Part shown: piece by piece, positions 1-9,913 of the stretch | Layout of the letters: every line of letters starts with the position of its first letter | Numbering within the stretch: position 1 is the first letter of the stretch | NCBI RefSeq assembly: GCF_913055835.1 | Contig: NZ_CAJXKQ010000023.1 | Location: forward strand, 1-64,000 | Reading direction: 5' to 3' | Origin: an uncultured Marinobacter sp. | GTDB taxonomy: Bacteria; Pseudomonadota; Gammaproteobacteria; Pseudomonadales; Oleiphilaceae | DNA: 64,000 bases | Made by a program: the position numbers and the translations under genes | The notes under the pieces: model-generated | What the model saw: the letters and a program-made list of their open reading frames with translations, nothing else | The model's database searches: none | What the model was told of the DNA's origin: nothing

Positions 1-18
1 ACGAATTACTTGGTTAAC

Positions 19-31
19 TTTTTAAAGAGCG
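19..31 (-). promoter_or_regulatory. boxA-like antitermination site of an rRNA leader
   Basis: On the minus strand the bases read CGCTCTTTAAAAA, close to the bacterial rrn boxA core GCTCTTTAA. It lies downstream of the two leftward promoters at 61-88 and 194-221, and the sequence continues leftward as typical 16S leader. Nus-factor antitermination is inferred. The 16S gene itself would lie beyond position 1. Confidence 0.7.
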
Positions 32-60
32 TTTGAGCTGTTGCTCAATCAAGGCCGCGT

Positions 61-88
61 ATTCTACATCGTTCCGCTGCCTTGTCAA
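61..88 (-). promoter_or_regulatory. rRNA operon promoter, proximal (P2-like)
   Basis: On the minus strand there is a perfect -35 box TTGACA (83-88), a 16-bp spacer and a -10 box TAGAAT (61-66), followed by a G+C-rich ACGCGG discriminator. This is the architecture of growth-rate-controlled stable-RNA promoters. It points leftward, out of the window, toward the boxA site. Confidence 0.8.
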
Positions 89-193
89 CCGTTTATTTGA
101 AGAATCTTGAAACTCGTTTTCTTCAGTACTTTCAAACAGTTGCATCGCTTCGGGAGACCGCCGTAAGTGGCTTGTCCCTCGAAAGAGATGCGC

Positions 194-221
194 ATTCTAC
201 AGACCTCTCAGAAGGTGTCAA
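194..221 (-). promoter_or_regulatory. rRNA operon promoter, distal (P1-like)
   Basis: A second minus-strand copy has TTGACA (216-221), a 16-bp spacer and TAGAAT (194-199), followed by a GCGC discriminator. The upstream stretch at 222-260 is rich in A and T runs and could act as an UP element for the RNA polymerase alpha subunit. Spacer length and -10 box are identical to the proximal promoter. Confidence 0.8.
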
Positions 222-289
222 CGGTTGGTTTTGAATTTTTTCAAGAAAGCTCAAAACTTCTCTTTATGACACCGGAATCGGAAAATAAT

Positions 290-1480
290 TCACGTTTCGA
301 CGATGACCGATTGTGCAGCGCTGCGCGCCTTCTTTCGCGCGTCCTCCAGGGAAGCACCTTTTGCCAGTGCCACACCCATTCGACGTCGCCCCTTTAATTC
401 TGGCTTTCCGAAAAGACGTAACTGGGTGTCCGACTCCGAAAGCGCCGCTTCAAGCCCAGCATAAGAAACCTCTGCTGAATCTCCTTCAGGAAGAATCACC
501 GCCGAAGCTGACGGGCCGGTCTGACGTATCGAGGGAATAGGCAGACCCAGAATCGCCCGCGCATGGAGCGCAAACTCGGAGAGGTCCTGAGAAACGAGAG
601 TTACCAGCCCGGTATCATGAGGGCGTGGCGATACCTCAGAGAACCAAACGTTGTCTTCTTTGACGAAGAGCTCGACACCATAAATGCCATACCCACCAAG
701 ATTTTCCACCACAGCACGGGCAACCTCGGCCGAACGCTCATAGGCCAGCGGCGCCATCGGCTGGGGCTGCCAGGACTCACGGTAGTCTCCGTCTTCCTGC
801 CGATGTCCTATGGGCTCACAAAACGAAACTCCATCCCGGTGCTTTACGGTCAGCAGCGTTATCTCGTAATCGAAGTCCACGAAACCCTCGACGATCACCC
901 TTCCCTTGCCAGCGCGCCCGCCAGACTGCGCATATTCCCACGCGGCTTCAATGTCATCCTCGGTCTTAACCGTACTTTGCCCTTTGCCCGAGGAACTCAT
1001 AACCGGCTTAACGACCAGCGGTAGGCCGATTTCCTGAACGGCAGCAAGGTATTCCTCCCGGGAACCTGCAAAGCGATAGGGTGAGGTAGGCAATCCAAGC
1101 TCTTCTGCCACAAGTCGACGAATCCCCTCACGGTTCATTGTCAGGTTTACCGCCCTCGCCGTTGGAATAACGTGATACCCCTCTTCTTCCAACTTGACCA
1201 ACTCCGGCGTTGCTATGGCTTCAATCTCAGGAACAATCAGGTTCGGTTTTTCCTGCTCGATGACGCGGCGCAGACTGACGCCATCCAGCATATCGATGAC
1301 ATGGCTCCGATGAGCCACCTGCATGGCCGGTGCATCGGCATAACGGTCCACGGCGATCACCTCAACGCCATAGCGTTGAAGCTCAATGACAACTTCCTTA
1401 CCAAGCTCACCGGATCCACAGAACAAAACCCTGAAAGCGTTACCTTTGAGAGGAGTACCAATTCGAACTGAGTCAGTCAT
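290..1480 (-). CDS. purT: Formate-dependent phosphoribosylglycinamide formyltransferase PurT
   Basis: PurT makes formyl-GAR from GAR, formate and ATP in the third step of purine synthesis, independent of folate. The 396-residue length fits the family (E. coli 392). A nucleotide-binding N-terminal part ([13 protein letters not shown], about residues 18-30) is followed by an ATP-grasp domain with [14 protein letters not shown] at about 155-168 and the metal-binding stretch [20 protein letters not shown] near 270-290. The ATG follows an AGGTG sequence 18 bp after the DUF1289 gene, so it is probably the last gene of the nudL-carbonic anhydrase-DUF1289-purT operon. With purL at 4193, two purine genes lie within 8 kb. 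Confidence 0.96.
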   Translation of the reverse strand: MTDSVRIGTPLKGNAFRVLFCGSGELGKEVVIELQRYGVEVIAVDRYADAPAMQVAHRSHVIDMLDGVSLRRVIEQEKPNLIVPEIEAIATPELVKLEEEGYHVIPTARAVNLTMNREGIRRLVAEELGLPTSPYRFAGSREEYLAAVQEIGLPLVVKPVMSSSGKGQSTVKTEDDIEAAWEYAQSGGRAGKGRVIVEGFVDFDYEITLLTVKHRDGVSFCEPIGHRQEDGDYRESWQPQPMAPLAYERSAEVARAVVENLGGYGIYGVELFVKEDNVWFSEVSPRPHDTGLVTLVSQDLSEFALHARAILGLPIPSIRQTGPSASAVILPEGDSAEVSYAGLEAALSESDTQLRLFGKPELKGRRRMGVALAKGASLEDARKKARSAAQSVIVET

Positions 1481-1498
1481 GATTTACCAACACCTATG

Positions 1499-1687
1499 TT
1501 AGCCGTGAACCAAGGAACCTTTTTCGCGCTCCGCCACTTTCCGGAGCACCTCGCGCCGCTCGTCGTCATCCATCCTGCTCCAGAAAGTGATCTCATCACC
1601 ACTCCGATGGCAGCCCACACAGATGTCATTTTCATCAAGCGCACAGATGCTCACGCAGGGCGAGCGAACTTTGTCAGCGACACTCAT
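1499..1687 (-). CDS. DUF1289 family small cysteine-rich protein
   Basis: A 62-residue protein with four spaced cysteines near the N-terminus ([20 protein letters not shown]), the hallmark of the DUF1289 family. The cysteines could hold a metal or iron-sulfur centre; this is inference and no activity is established. The C-terminal half is charged and helical ([16 protein letters not shown]). Its ATG overlaps the stop of the carbonic anhydrase gene by four bases (ATGA), so the two are translationally coupled. purT follows after 17 bp. Confidence 0.85.
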   Translation of the reverse strand: MSVADKVRSPCVSICALDENDICVGCHRSGDEITFWSRMDDDERREVLRKVAEREKGSLVHG

Positions 1688-2217
1688 TTTTTCGGCTCGC
1701 AGGGCTTGAGCTCTTCGGCATAGCGACCAGCATTCTGTACGTAATGCTGCGCACTCATTTCCAGCATCTTCTTCTGGTTATCGTTGAGTTCCCGTTTGAT
1801 CTTGCCAGGAGACCCGACAACCATGGAACCGTCCGGTACTTCCATTCCCTCTGGAATCAGGGCATTGGCGCCAATCAGGCAATGCTTGCCGATCTTCGCT
1901 CCATTAAGCACAACCGCGTTGATGCCAATCAATGAATAGTCTCCGATCTCGCAGCCGTGAAGCATAACCTTGTGGCCAACCGTTACGCCCCTTCCAAGCG
2001 TAAGCGGCATACCCGGGTCGGTGTGCAGAACGGAACCGTCCTGGATATTCGTTTCCGGCCCTATCGTGATCAACTCGTTGTCGCCACGGATCACCGCGTT
2101 GAACCAGACGCTGGCCTTATCCATCAGCCGGACCCGGCCAATCACCGACGCATTCCCGGCTACAAAGTGCCCCTCACCTTCCAACTCCGGCGTTCGGTCG
2201 TTCAACTGGTAAAACAT
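1684..2217 (-). CDS. Gamma-class carbonic anhydrase-like hexapeptide protein
   Basis: A 177-residue left-handed beta-helix protein of the YrdA/CaiE/gamma carbonic anhydrase family. Hexapeptide-type repeats run from about residue 15 to 140, with the metal-site histidines in [21 protein letters not shown]. Gamma carbonic anhydrases hydrate CO2, but many members have no shown activity. I chose the ATG at 2217 because AGGAGGT lies five bases before it; the frame is open 14 codons further upstream, inside nudL. It sits between nudL and the DUF1289 gene with overlaps or one-base gaps, so it is part of an operon. Confidence 0.9.
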   Translation of the reverse strand: MFYQLNDRTPELEGEGHFVAGNASVIGRVRLMDKASVWFNAVIRGDNELITIGPETNIQDGSVLHTDPGMPLTLGRGVTVGHKVMLHGCEIGDYSLIGINAVVLNGAKIGKHCLIGANALIPEGMEVPDGSMVVGSPGKIKRELNDNQKKMLEMSAQHYVQNAGRYAEELKPCEPKK

Positions 2218-2218
2218 C

Positions 2219-2806
2219 TCAACCTCCTTCAGGCGGTTCAAGCAAGTCAATTCCGGCATCGTACACAGCGTTCAGAAAATCAACCAGAACCACTGCCGAC
2301 AGCCCCCAGATTTCGTAGCGCTCCCACCGATAGCAGGGCACATAGAACGTATGATTCAGGAAATTCAGAGCGTCTGTGCGCTCGCGCCGATCCTCAAGGA
2401 AAAAAGAGAGAGGCACACGAAATACACTTTCGATTTCGTGAGGGTTCGGCTCCAGAGGATGATCTCCGGGGATCACGCCCACGTACGGAGTAACCAGGAT
2501 CCCATAACGGGACATCACCTGGCTGAGAGGTGCAACAATCTGCACCTGGTCTGGAGGTAGTCCAATCTCCTCGTGGGTTTCACGCAGCGCAGTTGCTGCC
2601 AGGGACGGATCCTCAGGATCACGTTTCCCGCCAGGATAAGCTACCTGCCCGCGATGAGTGCTCAGATTCTCAGATCTGAGCGTAAAAATCATTTCAGGGT
2701 TGCGGTGATCATCGGTTATCGGAACCAGAATCCCGGCCTCGGGATAATCCAGCGCCAGCTGCCGCGGCGCATAGCCGGCGAGGCGCTCGGCAAGTAAATC
2801 ACGCAA
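2219..2806 (-). CDS. NUDIX hydrolase, CoA pyrophosphatase (NudL-type)
   Basis: A 195-residue member of the UPF0035/NudL branch, which splits coenzyme A and its esters into phosphopantetheine and 3',5'-ADP. The branch signature ([20 protein letters not shown]) lies at about 41-60, directly before the Nudix box, where RETHEEIGL supplies the metal-binding glutamates. The start is TTG at 2806 with GGAG eight bases upstream. It is the first gene of the leftward operon ending in purT, and it is divergent from the NUDIX gene at 2904. Confidence 0.9.
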   Translation of the reverse strand: MRDLLAERLAGYAPRQLALDYPEAGILVPITDDHRNPEMIFTLRSENLSTHRGQVAYPGGKRDPEDPSLAATALRETHEEIGLPPDQVQIVAPLSQVMSRYGILVTPYVGVIPGDHPLEPNPHEIESVFRVPLSFFLEDRRERTDALNFLNHTFYVPCYRWERYEIWGLSAVVLVDFLNAVYDAGIDLLEPPEGG

Positions 2807-2903
2807 TGTTCGTCTCCACGTTACATCCGGAGGTTGGATGAGACAGAGGCAGCCGGGATCGTTAAACTGACTACCAAACCAATTTCAGTATACGGGGAAA
2901 ATC

Positions 2904-3455
2904 ATGAAGTACTGCAGCACATGCGGCCAGCCGGTTGAACAACGCATCCCCGAAGGCGATAACCGTCACCGCTATGTCTGTGTCAGCTGCGATACCATAC
3001 ATTACCAGAACCCTCGCATTGTCGCCGGCACCGTTCCCGTATGGGAGGGCCAGATACTGCTGTGCCGGAGAGCGATCGAACCGCGCTACGGCTATTGGAC
3101 GCTGCCCGCCGGATTCATGGAGAACGCAGAAACCACCATTGAGGCCGCTGAGCGGGAAACTATGGAAGAAGCCCTCGCTGAGGTGAATATTGAGGGTCTC
3201 TACTCAATCATCGACGTTCCGCACATCAACCAGGTTCACATGTTCTATCGGGCCACCCTGAAAGACGGTCAATTCGGGGCTGGTGAGGAGTCTCTGGAGT
3301 CCAGGCTGTTCGGGCTGGACGAAATCCCCTGGGAAGAAATCTCCTTTCCAACCGTTAAGCGTACCCTGGAGCTATTCCTCGCCGACTACCGGCGCGAATC
3401 CTTCGGTGTCCATGTGAGCGACATCCGCCACCCCATGTCGAAAGACCGCAAATAA
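2904..3455 (+). CDS. NUDIX hydrolase with N-terminal zinc ribbon
   Basis: A 183-residue protein. The N-terminal zinc ribbon has CSTCG and CVSCD (about residues 4-30), as in NudC-like proteins. The Nudix box follows: [20 protein letters not shown], with RETMEEA at about 84-90. The substrate is unknown; NADH, nucleoside diphosphate sugars and dinucleoside polyphosphates are family options. The ATG follows a GGGGAAA sequence. The gene stands alone between divergent nudL and the convergent NIF3-like gene. Confidence 0.88.
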   Translation: MKYCSTCGQPVEQRIPEGDNRHRYVCVSCDTIHYQNPRIVAGTVPVWEGQILLCRRAIEPRYGYWTLPAGFMENAETTIEAAERETMEEALAEVNIEGLYSIIDVPHINQVHMFYRATLKDGQFGAGEESLESRLFGLDEIPWEEISFPTVKRTLELFLADYRRESFGVHVSDIRHPMSKDRK

Positions 3456-3464
3456 GGCCGCCGA

Positions 3465-3776
3465 CTACAGCTCCTCCATTCGATAGACTTCGTAAGCGGG
3501 CTCTTCATAGGGATGGGCCCGTTTGAGGGCTGCGAGGGCATCCTGTATCAGCTCGTCTGCACAAACCAGCTCAACCTTATACTCATCCACTGCTTCGATT
3601 TCACCGGCTTTTCCGAGAAACGGGTCGCTTCCCTCAAGTGGACGAAACTGCCCCTTTCCCAGACTCTGCCAGGCACAACAATCGTAATCACCAATACGGC
3701 CAGCCCCGGCATCGAACAATGCCTGCTTGGTTTGCTCAACATGGGTTTCCGGAACGAAATAACACATCTTGTACAT
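3465..3776 (-). CDS. YqfO/NIF3-like small protein
   Basis: A 103-residue protein matching the small stand-alone YqfO (NIF3 C-terminal insert, CutA-like fold) family: it starts MYKMCYFVPETHVEQ and ends in the typical RAHPYEEPAYEVYRMEE. Function is unknown; PII/CutA-like trimer formation is family inference. I chose the ATG at 3776 because GGGAGGA precedes it by a normal distance. A GTG at 3830 would add 18 residues unlike the family. The 3' end meets the NUDIX gene tail to tail, nine bases apart. Confidence 0.85.
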   Translation of the reverse strand: MYKMCYFVPETHVEQTKQALFDAGAGRIGDYDCCAWQSLGKGQFRPLEGSDPFLGKAGEIEAVDEYKVELVCADELIQDALAALKRAHPYEEPAYEVYRMEEL

Positions 3777-3830
3777 CGAAAATCCTCCCTGGGATCGGAT
3801 ATTTTTTGTACAGATTAATAGCTTAGACAC

Positions 3831-3853
3831 TTACCCACAGAATCTGTGGATAA
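3831..3853. promoter_or_regulatory. Inverted pair of DnaA-box-like sequences
   Basis: TTACCCACA (3831-3839, plus) and TTATCCACA (3845-3853, minus, a perfect consensus DnaA box) face each other and form an imperfect 23-bp palindrome. The pair lies in the 416-bp gap between the NIF3-like gene and purL. The rest of this gap to about 4120 is A/T-rich and shows no gene. No cluster of further boxes or DUE was seen, so this is not called an origin. Confidence 0.45.
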
Positions 3854-4121
3854 CTCTGGGGAAAGTTTTTGGGAACACGCCCCCAAACCCCGTAATCACT
3901 GCACTTCCGTTAAATTGGCGACAAAATCACCTGATTCATTTATTCTAAATTTTTCAATAGCTTATAACTTTTGCGCAAAAGTTGAACCGATTTCCCGGTC
4001 TTTGTTCACAGAACAAACAAGAAGGCACCAGCAATGTGCATAAAAATACTGAGTCAAGGGAATTTTTGCCATTTTCTCCGAACTTTTCCCTTGAAAAACG
4101 CCCAGAAACGGGGCAGCCAAT

Positions 4122-4174
4122 AAAAAAGCCGGCTTTGGAGAAAACGCTCCTGTTGAGCGTATCCAAAACCGGCT
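4122..4174 (-). terminator. Rho-independent terminator of purL
   Basis: On the minus strand, AGCCGGTTTTGGA pairs with TCCAAAGCCGGCT (one G-U type position), with a small inner hairpin ACGCTC...GAGCGT, and is followed by TTTTTTA. It starts 19 bases after the purL stop, the expected place for purL termination. Confidence 0.85.
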
Positions 4175-4192
4175 CTTTCCTGGCGCGGGAAA

Positions 4193-7100
4193 TTAACCGA
4201 ACCAGCGTCTCGCATTCCGGAACATACGAATCCAGGAACCGTCTTCTTGCCATTCTGACGGACGCCAGGAATGCTGAACAGCCCGGAACACCCTCTCCGG
4301 ATGCGGCATCATGATGGTAACCCGGCCGTCACGGGTGGTTACCCCGGTAATTCCGGCTTCCGAACCATTCGGGTTATAGGGATAACGAACCGTTGCCTGC
4401 CCCCGATTATCCACGTAGCGCAACGCCACAAGCTCGTTCTCGGAGAGCGCGTCTGCCGATGTGCCGCTGGCAAATTCAACCCTTCCCTCGCCATGGGCAA
4501 CCGCAATGGGCATGCGAGATCCGGCCATGCCGTCCATGAACGCAGATGGCGATGGCATCACTTCAACCATAACCAGCCGTGCTTCAAACTGCTCGGACTG
4601 GTTGCGTACGAAACGAGGCCAGCCTTCGCTGCCTGGAATCAGCTCGTGCAGGTTGGAGAGCATCTGACAGCCATTGCACACTCCCAGCGCCAATGTATCC
4701 TGGCGATTGAAGAATGCCGCAAACTGGTCCCTGACCCGATCACTGAACAGGATTGACTTGGCCCACCCTTCACCGGCGCCCAAAACATCACCGTAGGAGA
4801 AACCGCCACAGGCAACCAGACTATTAAATCCATCCAGCGTAACCCGACCAGAGAGCAGATCGCTCATGTGCACGTCTACAGAATCAAACCCGGCGCGATC
4901 GAACGCTGCCGCCATTTCAACCTGGCCATTTACACCCTGCTCTCGCAGAACTGCAACCTTAGGACGGGCTCCCTTGTTGATATAGGGGGCGGCTACATCT
5001 TCGTTGATGTCGTATGAAAGCTCGGCGTGAAGACCGGGATCTTCCGCATCAAGGAGGTTATCGAATTCTTCACGGGCGCAATCGGCGTTATCACGGAGCG
5101 ACTGAACGCGGTAGCTGGTTTCAGCCCACAGACGCTGAAGCTCCACGCGGGACTCGTCAACCACTGTGCCACCTTCAAAGGTGAGGCGCAGGCTATCGGT
5201 ATCATTCGGGCTACCAATCACGCTTATGTAGTCGCCAAGACCCGCGGCAGAGAATTGCTGAAGGACAAAACCGGTGTCTTCCCTGCGCACCTGGATAACA
5301 GCACCCAACTCTTCGTTGAACAACTCCCTGGCAAACTGGCTTCGATCTTCGGCAAGACCATCGAGCTTGATATCGACACCACAACGGCCGGCAAAGCACA
5401 TTTCGGCCAAAGTGACGAACAGACCACCGTCGGATCGGTCATGGTAGGCCAACAGCTTACCGTCTGTGTTCAGCCCCTGAATGACCGCGAAGAAAGCCTT
5501 GATGTCCTCGGGATCGTCCAGGTCTGGCGCTACGGCACCGACCTGACGGTAAACCTGGGCCAGAGCAGACCCACCCAGGCGGTTCTGGCCTGCAGCCAGA
5601 TCCACCAGGATCAAATCAGTCTCGCCGGCATCGTTAACCAGTTGGGGCGTCAGGGTTCTGGCAACATCGGTTACCGGCGCAAAGCCACTGACAATCAATG
5701 ACAGCGGTGCAGTCACACTTTTCTGTTCGCCGTTGTCTTCTTCCCACATGGTTTTCATGGACATGGAGTCCTTGCCGACCGGGATCGTAATACCGAGCTC
5801 TGGGCACAATTCCATGCCTACCGCGCGAACAGTTTCGTAGAGATTTTCATCCTCGCCCGGATGTCCGGCAGCCGCCATCCAGTTTGCCGACAGACGGATA
5901 TCGGACAATTTTCCGATGGGCGCGGCCGCCATATTGGTAATAACTTCACCCACGGCCATGCGGCCGGACGCAGGGGCATCAATCGTCGCAACCGGTGTGC
6001 GCTCGCCCATGGCCATAGCTTCACCGGTACGGACATCGAAGGAAGTGGCTGTGACAGCCACATCGGCGACCGGCACCTGCCAGGGGCCCACCATTTGATC
6101 CCGTGCCACCAGGCCGGTAATGGTCCGATCCCCGATAGTAATCAGAAAACTCTTGGAGCCGACGGACGGCAGACGCAGAACGCGGCGAATCGCGTCGTCC
6201 AGATCGATTTTGGTGGAGTCGAATATGGGCTTGGTGAAGGACGCGCGACTGACGCTCCGGTGCATGCGAGGCGGCTTGCCGAACAGTACTTCCATCGGCA
6301 GGTCGACCGGCTTGTCATCAAAGTAGGAATCAGCCAGCTCAAGATGATGAGCCTCTGTCGCTTCACCAATCACCGCATAAGGGCAACGCTCACGGCGGCA
6401 AAGGGCATCGAACCGCTCCAGATTTTCCGGAGCCACGGCCATCACATACCGTTCCTGGGATTCGTTACACCAGATCTCCAGCGGTGACATGCCCGGCTCG
6501 TCACTGGGAATATCGCGAAGCTCGAATTTGCCGCCGCGGCCGCCATCTTTCACCAGTTCCGGCATGGCATTGGAAAGACCGCCGGCACCAACATCGTGAA
6601 TAAACGCGATGGGGTTCTCGTCCCCCATCTGCCAGCAACGGTCGATCACTTCCTGGCACCGACGCTCCATCTCCGGGTTATCCCGCTGAACCGACGCAAA
6701 ATCCAGGTTTTCGTTACTGGAACCCGAATCCATGGAAGAAGCAGCGCCGCCACCAAGACCGATCAGCATGGAAGGCCCGCCCAGGACGATGAGCTTGGCA
6801 CCCACCGGGATATTGCCTTTCTCCACGTGCTCTTCCCGAATATTGCCGAGCCCACCTGCAATCATGATCGGCTTGTGGTAACCACGGACTTCCTCGCCAG
6901 CGGCACCCGGCACTTTCTCTTCAAAGGTGCGGAAATAGCCGGCCAGATTGGGACGGCCGAATTCGTTGTTGAACGCCGCACCGCCAATCGGGCCCTCGAT
7001 CATGATGTCCAGAGCTGAAGCAATCCGCTCCGGTTTGCCATAGTTGATTTCCCATGGCTGAGGATCGTCCGGCAGGTTCAGGTTGGAAACTGTGAAACCG

Positions 7101-8098
7101 GTCAGACCGGCCTTGGGCTTGGAGCCCCGACCGGTCGCGCCCTCGTCGCGAATTTCGCCGCCAGAGCCTGTTGCCGCTCCGGCCGCAGGCGCAATTGCCG
7201 TCGGGTGGTTGTGTGTCTCCACCTTCATCAGGATGTGAATATCTTCTTCGTTATACCCGTAGATCCCAGTCTCCGGATCCGGGAAGAAGCGGCCACCCCG
7301 GCTACCCCGAATCACCGAGGCGTTATCCTTGTATGCGGATAGGACACCTTCGCTGTTCATTTCAAAGGTATTGCGGATCATCGCAAAGAGAGATTTTTCC
7401 TGGCCCTCACCGTCAATATCCCAGGAGGCGTTGAATATCTTGTGTCGACAGTGCTCTGAGTTAGCTTGGGCGAACATCATGAGCTCGACGTCGGTCGGAT
7501 CCCGCTCAAGATCGGTGAAAGACTTCACCAGGTAGTCGATTTCATCCTCAGCCAGCGCCAGACCCAGGCGTGAGTTCGCCTCAACCAGCGCATCCCGGCC
7601 ACCTGCCAGAACGGGTACCCGCCCGAGGAGTCGCGGTTCCTCGTGGCTGAACAGCAGCTCTGCCCCGCCCATTTCATGGAAGACTTTCTGGGTCATGCGA
7701 TCATGCAACAGGGCTGCGATCTTCTCGCGCTGTTCCAGACCAAGCTTGCGCCCCGAACGAATGTAGTAGGCGGTGCCCCGCTCGATGCGGTGAATCTGAC
7801 GAAGTCCACAATTACGGGCGATGTCCGTGGCCTTGCTGGACCAGGGTGAAAGCGTTCCCGGGCGCGGCACGACCAGAAACAGAACGCCGTCTGGCTCTTC
7901 AACCGGCACGCTGGGGCCGTATGTCAGCAATCGGTCGAGTATGGCCTGCTCTGCGTCGGAGAGGTCCGACTCCAGGTCGACAAAATGCATGAACTCTGCG
8001 TAGACATGCTCGACTTCAGGCACGATATCCTGAATCCGTGAATGCAATTTGCGGGAGCGGAATGGCGAAAGCGCGGGTGCGCCGCGAAGTTCAAGCAT
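4193..8098 (-). CDS. purL: Phosphoribosylformylglycinamidine synthase PurL
   Basis: The large single-chain PurL converts FGAR, glutamine and ATP to FGAM in purine synthesis. 1301 residues match the gammaproteobacterial form (E. coli 1295). Visible blocks: N-terminal PurS-like part, AIRS-like domains with the metal and nucleotide motif [21 protein letters not shown] near 295-315, and a C-terminal glutamine amidotransferase domain with nucleophile [10 protein letters not shown] and the His-Glu pair in [10 protein letters not shown]. The ATG at 8098 gives the usual [11 protein letters not shown] start. The upstream frame extension (39 codons) is not family-like. The gene is transcribed alone from the gap before mltF and ends at a clear terminator. 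Confidence 0.97.
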   Translation of the reverse strand: MLELRGAPALSPFRSRKLHSRIQDIVPEVEHVYAEFMHFVDLESDLSDAEQAILDRLLTYGPSVPVEEPDGVLFLVVPRPGTLSPWSSKATDIARNCGLRQIHRIERGTAYYIRSGRKLGLEQREKIAALLHDRMTQKVFHEMGGAELLFSHEEPRLLGRVPVLAGGRDALVEANSRLGLALAEDEIDYLVKSFTDLERDPTDVELMMFAQANSEHCRHKIFNASWDIDGEGQEKSLFAMIRNTFEMNSEGVLSAYKDNASVIRGSRGGRFFPDPETGIYGYNEEDIHILMKVETHNHPTAIAPAAGAATGSGGEIRDEGATGRGSKPKAGLTGFTVSNLNLPDDPQPWEINYGKPERIASALDIMIEGPIGGAAFNNEFGRPNLAGYFRTFEEKVPGAAGEEVRGYHKPIMIAGGLGNIREEHVEKGNIPVGAKLIVLGGPSMLIGLGGGAASSMDSGSSNENLDFASVQRDNPEMERRCQEVIDRCWQMGDENPIAFIHDVGAGGLSNAMPELVKDGGRGGKFELRDIPSDEPGMSPLEIWCNESQERYVMAVAPENLERFDALCRRERCPYAVIGEATEAHHLELADSYFDDKPVDLPMEVLFGKPPRMHRSVSRASFTKPIFDSTKIDLDDAIRRVLRLPSVGSKSFLITIGDRTITGLVARDQMVGPWQVPVADVAVTATSFDVRTGEAMAMGERTPVATIDAPASGRMAVGEVITNMAAAPIGKLSDIRLSANWMAAAGHPGEDENLYETVRAVGMELCPELGITIPVGKDSMSMKTMWEEDNGEQKSVTAPLSLIVSGFAPVTDVARTLTPQLVNDAGETDLILVDLAAGQNRLGGSALAQVYRQVGAVAPDLDDPEDIKAFFAVIQGLNTDGKLLAYHDRSDGGLFVTLAEMCFAGRCGVDIKLDGLAEDRSQFARELFNEELGAVIQVRREDTGFVLQQFSAAGLGDYISVIGSPNDTDSLRLTFEGGTVVDESRVELQRLWAETSYRVQSLRDNADCAREEFDNLLDAEDPGLHAELSYDINEDVAAPYINKGARPKVAVLREQGVNGQVEMAAAFDRAGFDSVDVHMSDLLSGRVTLDGFNSLVACGGFSYGDVLGAGEGWAKSILFSDRVRDQFAAFFNRQDTLALGVCNGCQMLSNLHELIPGSEGWPRFVRNQSEQFEARLVMVEVMPSPSAFMDGMAGSRMPIAVAHGEGRVEFASGTSADALSENELVALRYVDNRGQATVRYPYNPNGSEAGITGVTTRDGRVTIMMPHPERVFRAVQHSWRPSEWQEDGSWIRMFRNARRWFG

Positions 8099-8172
8099 GA
8101 TATCAACCTGTATCGCGCGAAACGGGGAAGCCTGGGTGCAATTTGAAAGGCCGCCATGATACTCGAAAGCGG

Positions 8173-8209
8173 GGTCAGGATACAGCGCTTGAAGCGTTAA
8201 TCCCTGACC
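8173..8209 (-). promoter_or_regulatory. Inverted repeat in the purL 5' region
   Basis: GGTCAGGAT (8173-8181) and TCCCTGACC (8201-8209) form an imperfect stem around a perfect CGCTT-G-AAGCG inner palindrome (8186-8196). It lies 75-111 bases upstream of the purL start codon, so it could be in the leader RNA or the promoter. No function is shown. Confidence 0.35.
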
Positions 8210-8379
8210 GTACAATTGACATTGTTTTGCATATTAATTAACCAGATTTATTGACCAGCCATCCGACACCAAGGATCATTGAAAAGGTGGAAAGGAATTC
8301 CACGCTCAGGATAGAAAGGGGTGCAGGTCCGGAAGCGGCTCTGCAGCCAGATGATCCAGACGTGACGGAGATCAGGGAC

Positions 8380-9894
8380 TTGCCCAGAATTCTTGCTGCT
8401 TTTACAGGCGCATCCGCCAGGACGCTTCGCTTACTTGGCACCGCCCTACTACTGACTGGATGCTCACAACCCAGCACTCTCCAGGAAATCCGGGATGAGG
8501 GGGTGCTGCACGTGATCACCAGGACGGCCCCCTCTATCTACGTGGAAACGGAGGATGGCCCCACCGGCTACGATTACGAGCTGGCAAAGCTGTTTGCCAA
8601 CGAGCTGGGCGTGAAGCTCCGGATCCGCGTCGCCGATGACAACACTGAAATCCTGTCGGTGCTCGACAAGAATTATGCCCACCTGGGCATGCTGGGGCTT
8701 TCCAGTCAGCCGGACACGATCGGTCAGTATCATACCGTGGCTACCGGCATTACTGCGCAATCGATACTGGTTTATAACCGGGACGTGGAGCGACCAGAAT
8801 CACTGAAAGACCTGGCCGGAAAACCCCTTCATGTGGTGGCCGACAGCAACCATGAGCATCGGCTCACCAAAGCCCGCGGGGAAACTGCGGAGCTTCAGTG
8901 GCAAGTGCATCCCGGGCTCGACGCCGCTGGCGTTTTGTCCCGTGTTGAAAGCGGCGAATTCCCCTACGCGATGGTTTCCTCCAATGAACTCGACCTGAAC
9001 CACGTGTTCTACCCGATGGTGAAGGAGGCGTTTGCGGTTGGGGAACCCGGCGAACTGGCCTGGTTTTTCCCGGCGGCGCAGGATGAATCCCTGGCAAAAG
9101 CTGCCCGGCAGTTCCTGGACACCCTGGAGGCCGACGGCACTCTGGCCCAGATCGCCGAGCGCTTCTACGGTCACCTGGACCGGCTCAATTATGTCGGCGC
9201 CCGCACCTTCATGCATCATGTGGAAAACCGTCTCCCCAAATACGAGTCACTGTTTCGCGACTACGCCAGGGACTTCAATATGGACTGGAGGCTGCTCGCG
9301 GCCATCGGTTACCAGGAGTCCCACTGGCGACCCAACGCGGTGTCTCCCACTGGAGTTCGCGGCCTGATGATGCTGACCCGGAACACAGCCAGCCACATTG
9401 GAATCAACAACAGGCTGGATGCGGAGGAAAGCATCCAGGGTGGCGCCAAGTATTTCCGGATCGTGCATGAGAAAATCCCGGAACGTATCCCCGAACCAGA
9501 TCGCACCTGGTTCGCCCTTGCCTCTTATAATGTTGGTTTTGGGCACCTTGAAGATGCCCGCCGCCTGACAGAGGGCGCTGGAAAAGACCCTGACCGCTGG
9601 ATGGATGTGAAGGAGTTCCTGCCACTGCTGGCGCAAAAAGAATGGTATACCAAAACCCGTTTTGGCTATGCCCGTGGCCATGAACCGGTGATCTACGTTC
9701 AGAATATCCGGCGCTATTACGATGTTCTGGCCCGGCTCAACGAACCGGCCACGCCGGCGCCAGAACAGGAAGAGCAGATCGTGCAGATGGAGGAAAGCCA
9801 GAAAGCCGGCGTTCTTTCAGACAGACTGAAGCCAGACGAAAAACTCCGGGCTGGCTTGCCGGCAGAGCTGGGCATGATCCCCCCGACCCTTTGA
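8380..9894 (+). CDS. mltF: Membrane-bound lytic murein transglycosylase MltF
   Basis: MltF cleaves peptidoglycan glycan strands non-hydrolytically and sits on the inner face of the outer membrane. A lipoprotein signal ends in the lipobox LLTG-C. An ABC-type periplasmic solute-binding module follows (GYDYELAKLFANELGV), then a C-terminal SLT domain with catalytic Glu in AAIGYQESHWRP, GVRGLMMLT and LASYNVGFGH. The frame is open back to a TTG at 8251, but that would put 70 residues before the lipid cysteine. The TTG at 8380, after GGAG, leaves a normal 27-residue signal peptide (504 aa in all), so I prefer it. The purL-mltF divergent order is as in Pseudomonas. Confidence 0.9.
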   Translation: MPRILAAFTGASARTLRLLGTALLLTGCSQPSTLQEIRDEGVLHVITRTAPSIYVETEDGPTGYDYELAKLFANELGVKLRIRVADDNTEILSVLDKNYAHLGMLGLSSQPDTIGQYHTVATGITAQSILVYNRDVERPESLKDLAGKPLHVVADSNHEHRLTKARGETAELQWQVHPGLDAAGVLSRVESGEFPYAMVSSNELDLNHVFYPMVKEAFAVGEPGELAWFFPAAQDESLAKAARQFLDTLEADGTLAQIAERFYGHLDRLNYVGARTFMHHVENRLPKYESLFRDYARDFNMDWRLLAAIGYQESHWRPNAVSPTGVRGLMMLTRNTASHIGINNRLDAEESIQGGAKYFRIVHEKIPERIPEPDRTWFALASYNVGFGHLEDARRLTEGAGKDPDRWMDVKEFLPLLAQKEWYTKTRFGYARGHEPVIYVQNIRRYYDVLARLNEPATPAPEQEEQIVQMEESQKAGVLSDRLKPDEKLRAGLPAELGMIPPTL

Positions 9895-9913
9895 AGCGGC
9901 TTCCCGAAGTGGT

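Noticed and set aside
3831..4120. Replication origin
   Set aside because: Only two DnaA boxes are present, with no dnaA/dnaN genes, no box cluster and no clear unwinding element.
8099..8215. N-terminal extension of PurL by 39 codons
   Set aside because: The extension is not family-like; the ATG at 8098 reproduces the normal PurL start and length.
8251..8379. Longer MltF start at a TTG
   Set aside because: It would place a hydrophilic 43-residue segment before a lipoprotein signal peptide and has no ribosome binding site.
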